Source: an uncultured Chryseolinea sp.
GTDB lineage: Bacteria > Bacteroidota > Bacteroidia > Cytophagales > Cyclobacteriaceae
Length of the DNA stretch: 5,444 bases
Assembly (NCBI GenBank): GCA_946478915.1
Contig: CAMLER010000387.1
Coordinates: 1 to 5,444, forward strand
Direction of reading: 5' to 3'
Both the position numbers and the translations under genes were made by a program. The first letter of the stretch is position 1; each line of letters starts with the position of its first letter. Below, piece by piece: positions 1-5,444 of this stretch. Under the pieces are notes generated by a model. That model saw only the letters and a program-made list of their open reading frames with translations, did no database searches and was not told the DNA's origin.

Positions 1-1
1 T

Positions 2-856
2 TCGGCCAGTTCCAATCTGATCATCCGCGTTGGCGCAAGGGGAGAGCATAATAACCTTCAGCATCGATTCAGTCTTGATCCCAGAATTTCATTAGCGTAC
101 AAACTTGGTACACACAGTCAGGTGTCAGTTGCTTACGGCAAATTCAGGCAAAGCGCAGATACCAGGTTTTTGAAAGCGAATTCAGACCTGCTATCCGAAC
201 GTGCAGACCACTATATTCTGAATTATCAGTTTGTAAAGAACAACAAAACTTTCAGGGTTGAATCGTTCTATAAGCAGTATAGCGATCTGGTCAAATTTAA
301 CAACTCCGGTGAATTGTCTGCAGGTAACCAAGGTAAAGGTAATGCCAGGGGATTTGAATTGTTCTGGCGTGATAATGCGTCTGTCAGAAGTCTGGACTAC
401 TGGGTATCATATTCCTTTCTGGATACCGAAAGAGATTATTTGGATTATCCCCATAAGGCAACACCTTCATTTGCATCGAAACATAATTTTTCAATTGTCA
501 CAAAATATTTTCTGCGCGCGCTGAAGAGCCAGTTGGGTCTTACCTACTCCTTTACATCAGGAAGGCCATACAACAATCCTAACGCTGCGACATTCAATGG
601 TATGCGAACACCTAGCTATTCCGACCTTAGTTTCAACTGGAGCTATTTACCCACGACATCGGTAATTGTTTACTTGTCGTGCACAAACCTTTTTGGAAGA
701 GACAACATATTTGGTCACGAGTACAGTGCGACTCCAAATGAGGACGGGATTTTCAACGGTAGGCCAATACGCCAGCCTGCTCCCCGGTTTCTGTTCCTGG
801 GAATTTTTATAACACTTTCAAAGGACAAATCAGTGAATCAATTGCCGAACCTGTAA
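2..856 (+). CDS. TonB-dependent outer-membrane receptor, C-terminal barrel (5' end outside window)
   Basis: The frame is open from base 2 to the TAA at 854-856, giving 284 residues of the C-terminal beta-barrel; the signal peptide, plug domain and TonB box lie upstream of the window. The GTG at 122 is an internal codon, not a start, because barrel-like sequence (IIRVGARGEHN, then SLDPRISLAYKL) continues upstream of it. The residues alternate as in amphipathic strands, with many aromatics. The end has the usual receptor pattern: a TSGRPYNNPN turn, RTPSYSDLSFNWSYL, then a CTNLFGRDNIFGHEYS segment (compare the common 'TNLFxRxNxFGYxYS'). The last strand is about RFLFLGIFITL, followed by a polar tail of about 11 residues (SKDKSVNQLPNL), so the protein does not end on an aromatic residue. 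In this family the barrel imports siderophores, metal complexes, sugars or peptides using TonB-ExbBD energy. The substrate cannot be read from this part. It heads the visible gene cluster. Confidence 0.88.
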   Translation, partial: SASSNLIIRVGARGEHNNLQHRFSLDPRISLAYKLGTHSQVSVAYGKFRQSADTRFLKANSDLLSERADHYILNYQFVKNNKTFRVESFYKQYSDLVKFNNSGELSAGNQGKGNARGFELFWRDNASVRSLDYWVSYSFLDTERDYLDYPHKATPSFASKHNFSIVTKYFLRALKSQLGLTYSFTSGRPYNNPNAATFNGMRTPSYSDLSFNWSYLPTTSVIVYLSCTNLFGRDNIFGHEYSATPNEDGIFNGRPIRQPAPRFLFLGIFITLSKDKSVNQLPNL

Positions 857-903
857 CCAATTTATTATTAATTATAAGTCACTCACTCTAAAATGAAAAC
901 AAT

Positions 904-1551
904 ATGAAAACGCTAGCATTTATTTCATTACTATTTGTCTCAATGGCCAATTCACAGACCGCAAATGTCGATGACGAAAAGTACAACGAAGCAATGGCCA
1001 GGAATATTCAAACGGTGTACACCGCCGAGTCATTATCTGCTCTTCAAAGCGCCGTCAATACCCTCGAACGTATTGGGCAAGCGGAAAAGACAAAATGGGA
1101 GCCATACTATTACGCAGCTTTCGGATATGTGATGATGGCAACCCGTGAGCAGGCAATGAAAACAAAGGATACTTATCTTGATCAGGCTTCTGCCAATGTT
1201 GACAAGGCTGCGGCAATCAAACCAAATGACGCGGAGATTACATCGTTGGAAGGGTTCGTACATATGATACGAATAACTGTCGATCCCGCTTCACGCGGTC
1301 AACAATATTCTGCGTTAGGGTCGCAGGCGTTTGGGAAGGCACTGTCAATCGACGGCGAAAATCCCAGGGCCATGGCGTTAATGGCGCAAATGGAATTTGG
1401 AACTGCGCAGTTTCTCGGTTCATCTACATCGGAAGCATGCGCAACCAATGACGCTGCCCTTCAGAAATTTGCTACTTTCAGGTCGAGTAACCCTTTGGCA
1501 CCGCAATGGGGCAAGGCAATGGCCCTGGAATTAAAGAGTAAATGTAAATAG
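904..1551 (+). CDS. Exported TPR-like helical protein, probably periplasmic
   Basis: This is a 215-residue protein with a Sec signal peptide at 1-17 (K2, hydrophobic core LAFISLLFVSM, cleavage likely after A-N-S17, before Q18). There is no lipobox cysteine. The mature part looks all-helical. It has TPR-like helix pairs around WEPYYYAAFGYVMM, YLDQASANVDKAAAIKPNDAEI and AFGKALSIDGENPRAMALMAQ; the 'A..KA..I.P.DAE' spacing is typical of TPR consensus. C179 and C214 are the only mature cysteines and could pair in the periplasm. The start at 904 is set by the signal peptide, and no clear Shine-Dalgarno precedes it. It lies 47 bases after the receptor gene and 42 before the DoxX-like gene, so it is probably co-transcribed. 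A scaffold or accessory role for the receptor is inference. The exact family function is not known to me. Confidence 0.82.
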   Translation: MKTLAFISLLFVSMANSQTANVDDEKYNEAMARNIQTVYTAESLSALQSAVNTLERIGQAEKTKWEPYYYAAFGYVMMATREQAMKTKDTYLDQASANVDKAAAIKPNDAEITSLEGFVHMIRITVDPASRGQQYSALGSQAFGKALSIDGENPRAMALMAQMEFGTAQFLGSSTSEACATNDAALQKFATFRSSNPLAPQWGKAMALELKSKCK

Positions 1552-1593
1552 GAAAACCCTTTGCGGGTGAAGTGAAGTTTATTCAATCACAGT

Positions 1594-2082
1594 ATGGCGC
1601 CGTTAATAATCTTAATTGTATCGTTCATAATCGGGTTGGCTTTGAATTTCGTTTTGCAAAACAAATATTCGATAAGTCTTCTCGGTAGATTTGCATTAGC
1701 TATAATGCTTGCATTTACGGGAGTATCGCATTTCATAAAAACGGAAGAAATGCTTCAAATGATGCCGCATGTTCTTCCCTACAAGACGTCATTAGTCTAT
1801 TTTACAGGAGTACTTGAAATGGTAGCCGGGCTGGGGTTGCTTTTTCGGCGATGGGCAAAAGTCACGAGTATTGCATTAATTGCCTTTTTCATTTTAATAC
1901 TTCCGGCGAATATTATCGGATCAATGAAACGCGTTGAACTGGGCGGGATGGAAAATGGTCCATTATACCTGTTTTTCAGGATCCCGCTTCAAATATTTTT
2001 TATTTGCTGGACTTATTATTTTGGTATTTATCTACTAAAAAGAATATCAATCGGAAGACCTGAATCATATTCACGCACCTGA
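1594..2082 (+). CDS. DoxX-like integral membrane protein (COG4270 type)
   Basis: This is a 162-residue, very hydrophobic protein with about five membrane spans, near residues 2-22, 29-47, 65-84, 88-108 and 124-148. The family pattern is visible in order: FTGVSHF (40-46), an MMPHVLPYK loop (56-63), YFTGVLEMVAGLGLLFRR (68-85), ILPANIIGSM (100-110), and a last span opening RIPLQIFFICW. That order matches the DoxX-like COG4270 group of small inner-membrane proteins. Its biochemical role is not settled; related DoxX and MauE proteins are linked to quinone or redox partners. An in-frame TGA at 1573-1575 blocks upstream extension, which supports the ATG at 1594. The stop TGA shares one base with the kinase ATG (TGATG at 2080-2084), so translational coupling is likely. 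The family call is firm; a link to sensing rests only on position. Confidence 0.82.
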   Translation: MAPLIILIVSFIIGLALNFVLQNKYSISLLGRFALAIMLAFTGVSHFIKTEEMLQMMPHVLPYKTSLVYFTGVLEMVAGLGLLFRRWAKVTSIALIAFFILILPANIIGSMKRVELGGMENGPLYLFFRIPLQIFFICWTYYFGIYLLKRISIGRPESYSRT

Positions 2083-3095
2083 TGACATTCGTTAGTTATT
2101 TACAGAAGCGAATTTGGTTGCTGGCATGGCTAATCCTGGCTGGGATAGCCATGACTTTTTTTGTATGCAAGCCTTGTAAGGAATCATTGAGCTACTTCGC
2201 TTCGATATCTGGACTCACGATCCTATGCTGGACCCTAATGTATTTTGGTAATGAATACCTGCACGCATACCTGGATGAAAAAATAAATTGGACAAAATAT
2301 CCTGGCAAGAGGCTAACTCTGGGGCTTCTGACACTGACAATTTACACGGTCGGAATGACTTACATTGTTGTGTATGCAGCCAATACTATTTTTAACCTGC
2401 AGATAGGGGCGGTGTCCACCACCATCTACATGAGTATGGGGATTACGTTGGTTATCAGCCTTATTCTTACAAGCCGTTCGTTCTTGCTAAACTGGCGCCA
2501 AACAGCAATTGATGCCGAGAAGTTTAAGCAGGAGAGTACCCTTGCAAAATTTGAAAGCCTTCGAAATCAGGTGAACCCTCATTTCTTGTTTAATTCTCTT
2601 AATGCGCTGACCAATCTGGTGTATGAAGATCCGGACAAAGCAGCAAAATTCATCAAACAACTTTCAGAGGTTTACCGGTACCTGTTGGAGACACGCGACA
2701 AAGAAGTCGTGCAATTGGATGAGGAGGAAAAATTCCTGAAGTCTTACTTGTACCTGCAGGAGATCCGATTCGGTAGCAAACTCACTATTTCGGTTTCTCT
2801 GGATGACAGCGAGTGTATGGTGGCCCCACTGGCTCTGCAGATGCTGGTAGAGAATGCGATTAAACACAATGAGATCTCGGAGGAACATCCGCTGCATATT
2901 CGATTATTTGTAGAACCTGGTTTTGTTGTTGTCGAAAATAACCTTCAGCCTAAACGCATACTAGGTGAAGAATCTCCCGGAGTCGGACTGGAGAATATTT
3001 GCAAACGGTATGAATTCTTAACAGATCAAAAAGTGCAAGTGAGTAAGAACGGAACATTTGCCGTGCGACTTCCAAAAATTTACCGGCTACAATGA
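2082..3095 (+). CDS. Membrane sensor histidine kinase, His_kinase/LytS (YehU-like) class
   Basis: This 337-residue kinase has an N-terminal sensor region of four predicted membrane helices (about 10-28, 37-55, 77-101 and 111-131). A short helical linker follows (138-160), then a His_kinase domain and a C-terminal GHKL ATPase. The phosphoacceptor is H167 in NQVNPHFLFNSLNAL. The ATP-binding N-box is VENAIKHN (256-263), with N258 the expected Mg/ATP residue, followed by VVVENN (282-287) and the G-box PGVGLENI (299-306). All key residues are intact, so the kinase should be active. There is no large periplasmic sensor domain, so the signal is probably sensed in or near the membrane. Positive residues before helix 1 suggest an N-in topology, which puts C29-K-P-C32 near the periplasmic face. 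It overlaps the DoxX-like gene by 1 base and the regulator gene by 4 bases, so it is almost certainly the partner of that LytTR regulator. Confidence 0.95.
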   Translation: MTFVSYLQKRIWLLAWLILAGIAMTFFVCKPCKESLSYFASISGLTILCWTLMYFGNEYLHAYLDEKINWTKYPGKRLTLGLLTLTIYTVGMTYIVVYAANTIFNLQIGAVSTTIYMSMGITLVISLILTSRSFLLNWRQTAIDAEKFKQESTLAKFESLRNQVNPHFLFNSLNALTNLVYEDPDKAAKFIKQLSEVYRYLLETRDKEVVQLDEEEKFLKSYLYLQEIRFGSKLTISVSLDDSECMVAPLALQMLVENAIKHNEISEEHPLHIRLFVEPGFVVVENNLQPKRILGEESPGVGLENICKRYEFLTDQKVQVSKNGTFAVRLPKIYRLQ

Positions 3096-3859
3096 CGCAG
3101 AAAGTATTAATTGTTGAAGACGAACCGGAAGCAGCAAGGCGGCTGGAGACTCTGGTGACAGACCTGATTCCAGAGGCAACCATCCTGGCAAAGCTTGATT
3201 CGGTTAAAAGAACATTATCCTGGCTGGCCCAGAATCAGGCCCCAGATCTTATCTTCATGGACATTCAACTGGCGGATGGATTAAGCTTTGAAATTTTTGA
3301 AAAGTTTCAGGTGCAGTCACCTGTTATTTTTACCACAGCCTATGATGCGTATGCACTGAAGGCTTTCAAGGTAAATAGCATAGACTACATTCTAAAACCG
3401 GTGGACCGAAATGACCTTGAGGTTGCCCTCAAAAAGTTGAATACGCTTAGGAATCGAAACAACAACGGAGGCGATTTACTTGCCAGCATCGGTGAAGCTG
3501 TGCAGATGTTGACGCGCCAGTATAAGTCCCGTTTTATGATAAGGGTAGGTGAGCACTTGAAGTCGATCGAAGTAAACGATATCCACTATTTTTATAGTTT
3601 GGATAAAACAACCTTTGCACGAGGAGCCGACAAGCGCCAGCATATAGTCGATTTTTCGTTGGAACAACTAGAGGATATTTTAGACCCCCGTCAGTTTTTT
3701 AGAGTCAACCGGAAATACATTATTTGTGCTGCTGCGATTCAGGATATGGTCAGTTATACCAACAGCCGCCTGAAGCTTAATTTAAAAGGGTCAGATGACA
3801 AGGACATCATTGTGTCCAGGGAACGTGTACAGGAGTTTAAAGATTGGCTTGACCGGTAA
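3092..3859 (+). CDS. LytTR-family response regulator (AlgR/LytR type)
   Basis: This 255-residue cytoplasmic DNA-binding regulator has a receiver domain at about 1-118. Its acidic pocket is E9-D10, the phosphoacceptor is D57 (LIFMDIQL), the switch threonine is T82 (FTTAYD) and the conserved lysine is K102 in ILKPV. A linker of about 25 residues, with an NRNNNGG patch, leads to a LytTR domain at about 146-254. That domain has the typical RFMIRVGEHLKSIEVNDIHYF opening, an LEQLEDIL helix and the FFRVNRKYII core (202-211). LytTR domains bind paired direct repeats through beta-strands. Its ATG overlaps the kinase stop (ATGA at 3092-3095), so the kinase at 2082-3095 is the clear partner. Its target may include the promoter of this cluster, which lies outside the window. 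The last 23 bases overlap the convergent receiver gene. Confidence 0.96.
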   Translation: MTQKVLIVEDEPEAARRLETLVTDLIPEATILAKLDSVKRTLSWLAQNQAPDLIFMDIQLADGLSFEIFEKFQVQSPVIFTTAYDAYALKAFKVNSIDYILKPVDRNDLEVALKKLNTLRNRNNNGGDLLASIGEAVQMLTRQYKSRFMIRVGEHLKSIEVNDIHYFYSLDKTTFARGADKRQHIVDFSLEQLEDILDPRQFFRVNRKYIICAAAIQDMVSYTNSRLKLNLKGSDDKDIIVSRERVQEFKDWLDR

Positions 3860-4265
3860 ATTCGTTGTGGTTGATAATCTTTTTTAAATCCTCAATGTCT
3901 GATTGTTTTAATGGTTTTGTAATGAATTGAATTACATTGGGGAATGTAAAAGCCTGCGATCGGTCTTTCGCACTGTTAGAACTTGTTAGAACGACAATTT
4001 TTGATTTTGATTTTATTATTTCGGGAAGCTCCTTAAAATTCTTCAGGAAAGAGAACCCATCCACTTCGGGCATGTTAAGGTCTAAAAAAATGATGTCGGG
4101 AGCCTGATCGATACTGGCATTTCTTAACCAGGTGAGCGCTTCGTCGGCCGACTTATAAAGAAACAACTCATTCGAGAAATCGTATACTTCTAAAAATCTT
4201 CGCTGGATAAAAAGATCAATGTCACTGTCATCGATCAACACCGTCTTGTCTACTAGTCTAGGCAT
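3837..4265 (-). CDS. Single-domain CheY-like response regulator
   Basis: This 142-residue protein is one receiver domain with no output domain. The acidic pair is D12-D13 (VLIDDSDIDLFIQRRFLE), the phosphoacceptor is D62 (IIFLDLNMPEVDGFSFL), the switch threonine is T94 (VVLTSS) and the conserved lysine is K117 (FITKPL). The IDLFIQRRFLE start and the DLNMPEVDGFxFL stretch are typical of the free-standing receivers that are plentiful in Bacteroidota. Such proteins act by protein contact, or as phosphate carriers or sinks. No hybrid kinase lies next to it, so its partner is unknown. The start at 4265 is chosen because the receiver fold begins right after it (MPRLVDKTVLIDD); no clear Shine-Dalgarno is seen. 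The 3' end overlaps the LytTR gene by 23 bases on the opposite strand. Confidence 0.93.
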   Translation of the reverse strand: MPRLVDKTVLIDDSDIDLFIQRRFLEVYDFSNELFLYKSADEALTWLRNASIDQAPDIIFLDLNMPEVDGFSFLKNFKELPEIIKSKSKIVVLTSSNSAKDRSQAFTFPNVIQFITKPLKQSDIEDLKKIINHNEFTGQANL

Positions 4266-4402
4266 AACTATTTTTCGAAAGGTGCATCAATAAACTTAAT
4301 AAAAAAGTTGCCAAATGGATAAAAAATCACTTAAAATATAAATGTTCGTTTTAAAGCAATGAAAAATGTGTTAAAATTGACCCTCTAAACCTAAGCATAA
4401 CC
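4266..4402. promoter_or_regulatory. AT-rich divergent spacer, likely promoters for both flanking genes
   Basis: These 137 bases separate the outward-facing receiver (minus) and lipoprotein (plus) genes and are much richer in A+T than the coding DNA, so both promoters should lie here. For the plus-strand gene I find no good match to the Bacteroidota sigma pattern (TTTG, about 20 bases, TAnnTTTG). A perfect 8-base palindrome, TTTCGAAA, sits at 4273-4280, just upstream of the minus-strand start; this may be chance. Function is inferred from gene orientation. Confidence 0.5.
4291..4298 (-). promoter_or_regulatory. Weak -7 element candidate for the single-domain receiver gene
   Basis: Read on the minus strand this is TAAGTTTA, five of six fixed bases of the Bacteroidota -7 pattern TAnnTTTG. 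It lies 25 bases upstream of the ATG, a fair 5' leader length. No matching TTTG stands at the expected distance upstream, only a T-run near 4321-4326, so the call is weak. Confidence 0.2.
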
Positions 4403-5299
4403 ATGAAATTTAAGCGTCTCATTTACTTTGCAATTAGTCCCCTGATAGCCATTGCTTTGGCTTCATGCGGGTCTTCCAGTAGCGATAAAGATAAAAACTC
4501 TGCTGAATTCGAAGATGCAGAAGAGAATTTGAAACAACAGTTGGAAGAATTAATCTATAATATACCATCTCCCTCTGAAATTCCATACTTATTACAAGCT
4601 ACCGGAGCTGAATTTAATGAAAGCTTGATCAACCCTCGTACAAAAGTCGACCAGTATGCTTCTCGTACCGATAAGGCGGCGCTTAATCTAGGTGTATATG
4701 CTGCGGACATTGGATACCTAAGTTCTTATGACAAAACACAGCAGGCGATAGATTATCTAAATTCAACGAAAACGCTAGCTGATAATCTAGGAGTAATTGG
4801 CTCATTCGATGTTGAGGTGCTGCAAAAGTTCGAGGCCAATATTTCCAACAAGGATTCTTTAACGCGGTTATTGGACAGAACCATCAAGAAAACGCAGACT
4901 TATCTGGCAGATGATAACAGGAATAAGCTTTCTGCATTGGTTGTGACTGGCAGCTTTATTGAAGGCCTTTATATTTCAACCGGGCTGGTAAAATCCTACC
5001 CAAAGGATCTTCTTCCCAGTGATGCAAGAAATCTTGTTCTTACCCCCATTATCAGGGTGATCCTGGATCAAAAGAAATCGGTTTCTGACATGGTTAAAAT
5101 GCTGACCTCTACCAGTGTAGAGCAAACAGAACCGGTGACTACCATTGCAACTGACTTAAAAGCCCTTGAATCTGCTTATGCTTCGCTGAACATTGAAGAA
5201 CAAATTAGAAACAATAAAGCCAATCTCGTATTATCAGACGCTAATCTTATCGAGATCACAAACATCGTCGAGAAGATCAGAACGAATATTACGCAATAG
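4403..5299 (+). CDS. Lipoprotein of unknown function, helical
   Basis: This is a 298-residue lipoprotein. A signal peptide with K2, K4 and R5 and a hydrophobic stretch (LIYFAISPLIAIALAS) ends in the lipobox L19-A-S-C22, so C22 is lipidated. A polar tether follows (GSSSSDKDKNS). The mature protein looks almost wholly helical: a charged, coiled-coil-prone segment at 34-52, a conserved-looking LNLGVYAADIGYLSSYDKTQ block (94-113), a second block ALVVTGSFIEGLYIS (178-192), and a charged C-terminal helix. I do not recognise a named domain. Similar 'LNLGVYxAD' lipoproteins seem widespread in Bacteroidota, but I know of no assigned function. It probably sits in the outer membrane or the periplasmic leaflet. 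It has its own upstream spacer and a strong terminator 25 bases after the stop, so it is probably a single-gene transcript. The start is fixed by the signal peptide; no Shine-Dalgarno is visible. Confidence 0.88.
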   Translation: MKFKRLIYFAISPLIAIALASCGSSSSDKDKNSAEFEDAEENLKQQLEELIYNIPSPSEIPYLLQATGAEFNESLINPRTKVDQYASRTDKAALNLGVYAADIGYLSSYDKTQQAIDYLNSTKTLADNLGVIGSFDVEVLQKFEANISNKDSLTRLLDRTIKKTQTYLADDNRNKLSALVVTGSFIEGLYISTGLVKSYPKDLLPSDARNLVLTPIIRVILDQKKSVSDMVKMLTSTSVEQTEPVTTIATDLKALESAYASLNIEEQIRNNKANLVLSDANLIEITNIVEKIRTNITQ

Positions 5300-5324
5300 A
5301 AGGGTATTTATCTTACATCAACTC

Positions 5325-5358
5325 AGGGGGCCCGTAACATCGGCCCCCTTATTTTTTT
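5325..5358 (+). terminator. Strong rho-independent terminator of the lipoprotein gene
   Basis: An 8-base-pair perfect stem pairs AGGGGGCC (5325-5332) with GGCCCCCT (5342-5349) around a 9-base loop (CGTAACATC). The tail after it is T-rich, with seven Ts in a row at 5352-5358. The stem is seven G-C pairs and one A-T pair. It starts 25 bases after the lipoprotein stop codon. Confidence 0.93.
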
Positions 5359-5388
5359 CGGCTATTATACCATCTTTCGATATCTTTA
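5356..5388 (+). promoter_or_regulatory. Weak Bacteroidota-type promoter candidate for the next gene
   Basis: TTTCG at 5356-5360 stands 20 bases before TATCTTTA at 5381-5388. The second element fits five of six fixed bases of the -7 pattern TAnnTTTG; the first is an imperfect TTTG. Transcription would start around 5395, about 25 bases before the ATG at 5419. It overlaps the T-tract of the preceding terminator. The motif is short and loose, so this is tentative. Confidence 0.25.
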
Positions 5389-5418
5389 GCTATTGCGATA
5401 TAAAGTAGATGAATAACG

Positions 5419-5444
5419 ATGAGCGAACAGTTGCTTAATGCGAT
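5419..5444 (+). CDS. Possible start of a downstream gene, cut by the window edge
   Basis: An ATG at 5419 opens a frame MSEQLLNA that is still open at the window end. It follows the terminator and a weak promoter candidate, where a new gene is expected. The competing ATG at 5409 (MNNDERTVA) stops after nine codons at 5438, so it is not the start of a longer gene. Only eight full codons are visible, so no product can be named and the start itself is unproven. Confidence 0.4.

Noticed and set aside
122..124. GTG at 122 as a start codon for the first gene
   Set aside because: The frame is open to the window edge and the upstream codons read as receptor barrel, so this is an internal valine codon.
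258..524. An 88-codon plus-strand frame inside the receptor gene
   Set aside because: It is a shadow of the receptor frame, which shows clear barrel patterns; the alternate translation is low in structure and has no start signal.
1033..1423. Two minus-strand frames (1033-1263 and 1238-1423) opposite the TPR-like gene
   Set aside because: They are antisense shadows of a well-supported gene, with no domain pattern in either translation.
1556..1568. Small hairpin ACCC-TTTGC-GGGT between the TPR-like and DoxX-like genes
   Set aside because: The stem is only four pairs and no T-tract follows, so it is not a convincing terminator or attenuator.
2664..3183. Minus-strand frames of 77 codons each opposite the kinase and regulator genes
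   Set aside because: The plus strand carries intact kinase and receiver motifs here; the antisense translations show nothing recognisable.
5361..5401. Short repeated words GCTATT (5361, 5389) and CGATAT (5378, 5396) after the terminator
   Set aside because: Six-base words with unequal spacings (28 and 18) in AT-rich DNA are likely by chance; no operator layout is clear.
5193..5408. A 71-codon plus-strand frame over the end of the lipoprotein gene and the terminator
   Set aside because: It lies in another frame of a clear gene, crosses the strong terminator hairpin, and its translation has no protein-like pattern.

Overview
The window looks like chromosomal DNA from a Bacteroidota bacterium, probably of the Cytophagales type. 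The grounds are a TonB-dependent receptor barrel, a LytS-type kinase paired with a LytTR regulator, a free-standing receiver protein, moderate G+C, and start codons that mostly lack Shine-Dalgarno sequences. This placement is by family content only; no marker gene is present.

Bases 2-3859 hold five plus-strand genes in close order. They are the 3' end of a TonB-dependent outer-membrane receptor, a small exported TPR-like protein, a DoxX-like (COG4270-type) inner-membrane protein, a four-helix membrane histidine kinase (His_kinase/LytS class), and its LytTR response regulator. The gaps are 47 and 42 bases, and the last three genes overlap by 1 and 4 bases (TGATG and ATGA). This is the layout of one transcript. 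The simplest reading is an envelope sensing and uptake module: receptor, periplasmic protein and inner-membrane protein, with a kinase/regulator pair that could report on them. The ligand is unknown. The kinase carries a CKPC cysteine pair at the predicted outer end of its first membrane helix, which raises a metal or redox signal as an untested possibility.

Bases 3837-4265 on the minus strand encode a single-domain CheY-like receiver. It converges on the LytTR gene and the two coding ends overlap by 23 bases. A 137-base AT-rich divergent spacer follows. Then comes a plus-strand lipoprotein of a family I cannot assign (4403-5299), closed by a strong rho-independent terminator (5325-5358). The last bases hold a weak promoter candidate and a possible start of another gene at 5419, cut by the window edge.

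No RNA genes, CRISPR arrays, insertion sequences, attachment sites or prophage genes are visible. I see no clear new system. The most interesting items are the five-gene receptor/sensor cluster, the kinase cysteine pair, the convergent overlap of two receiver genes, and the unassigned lipoprotein.
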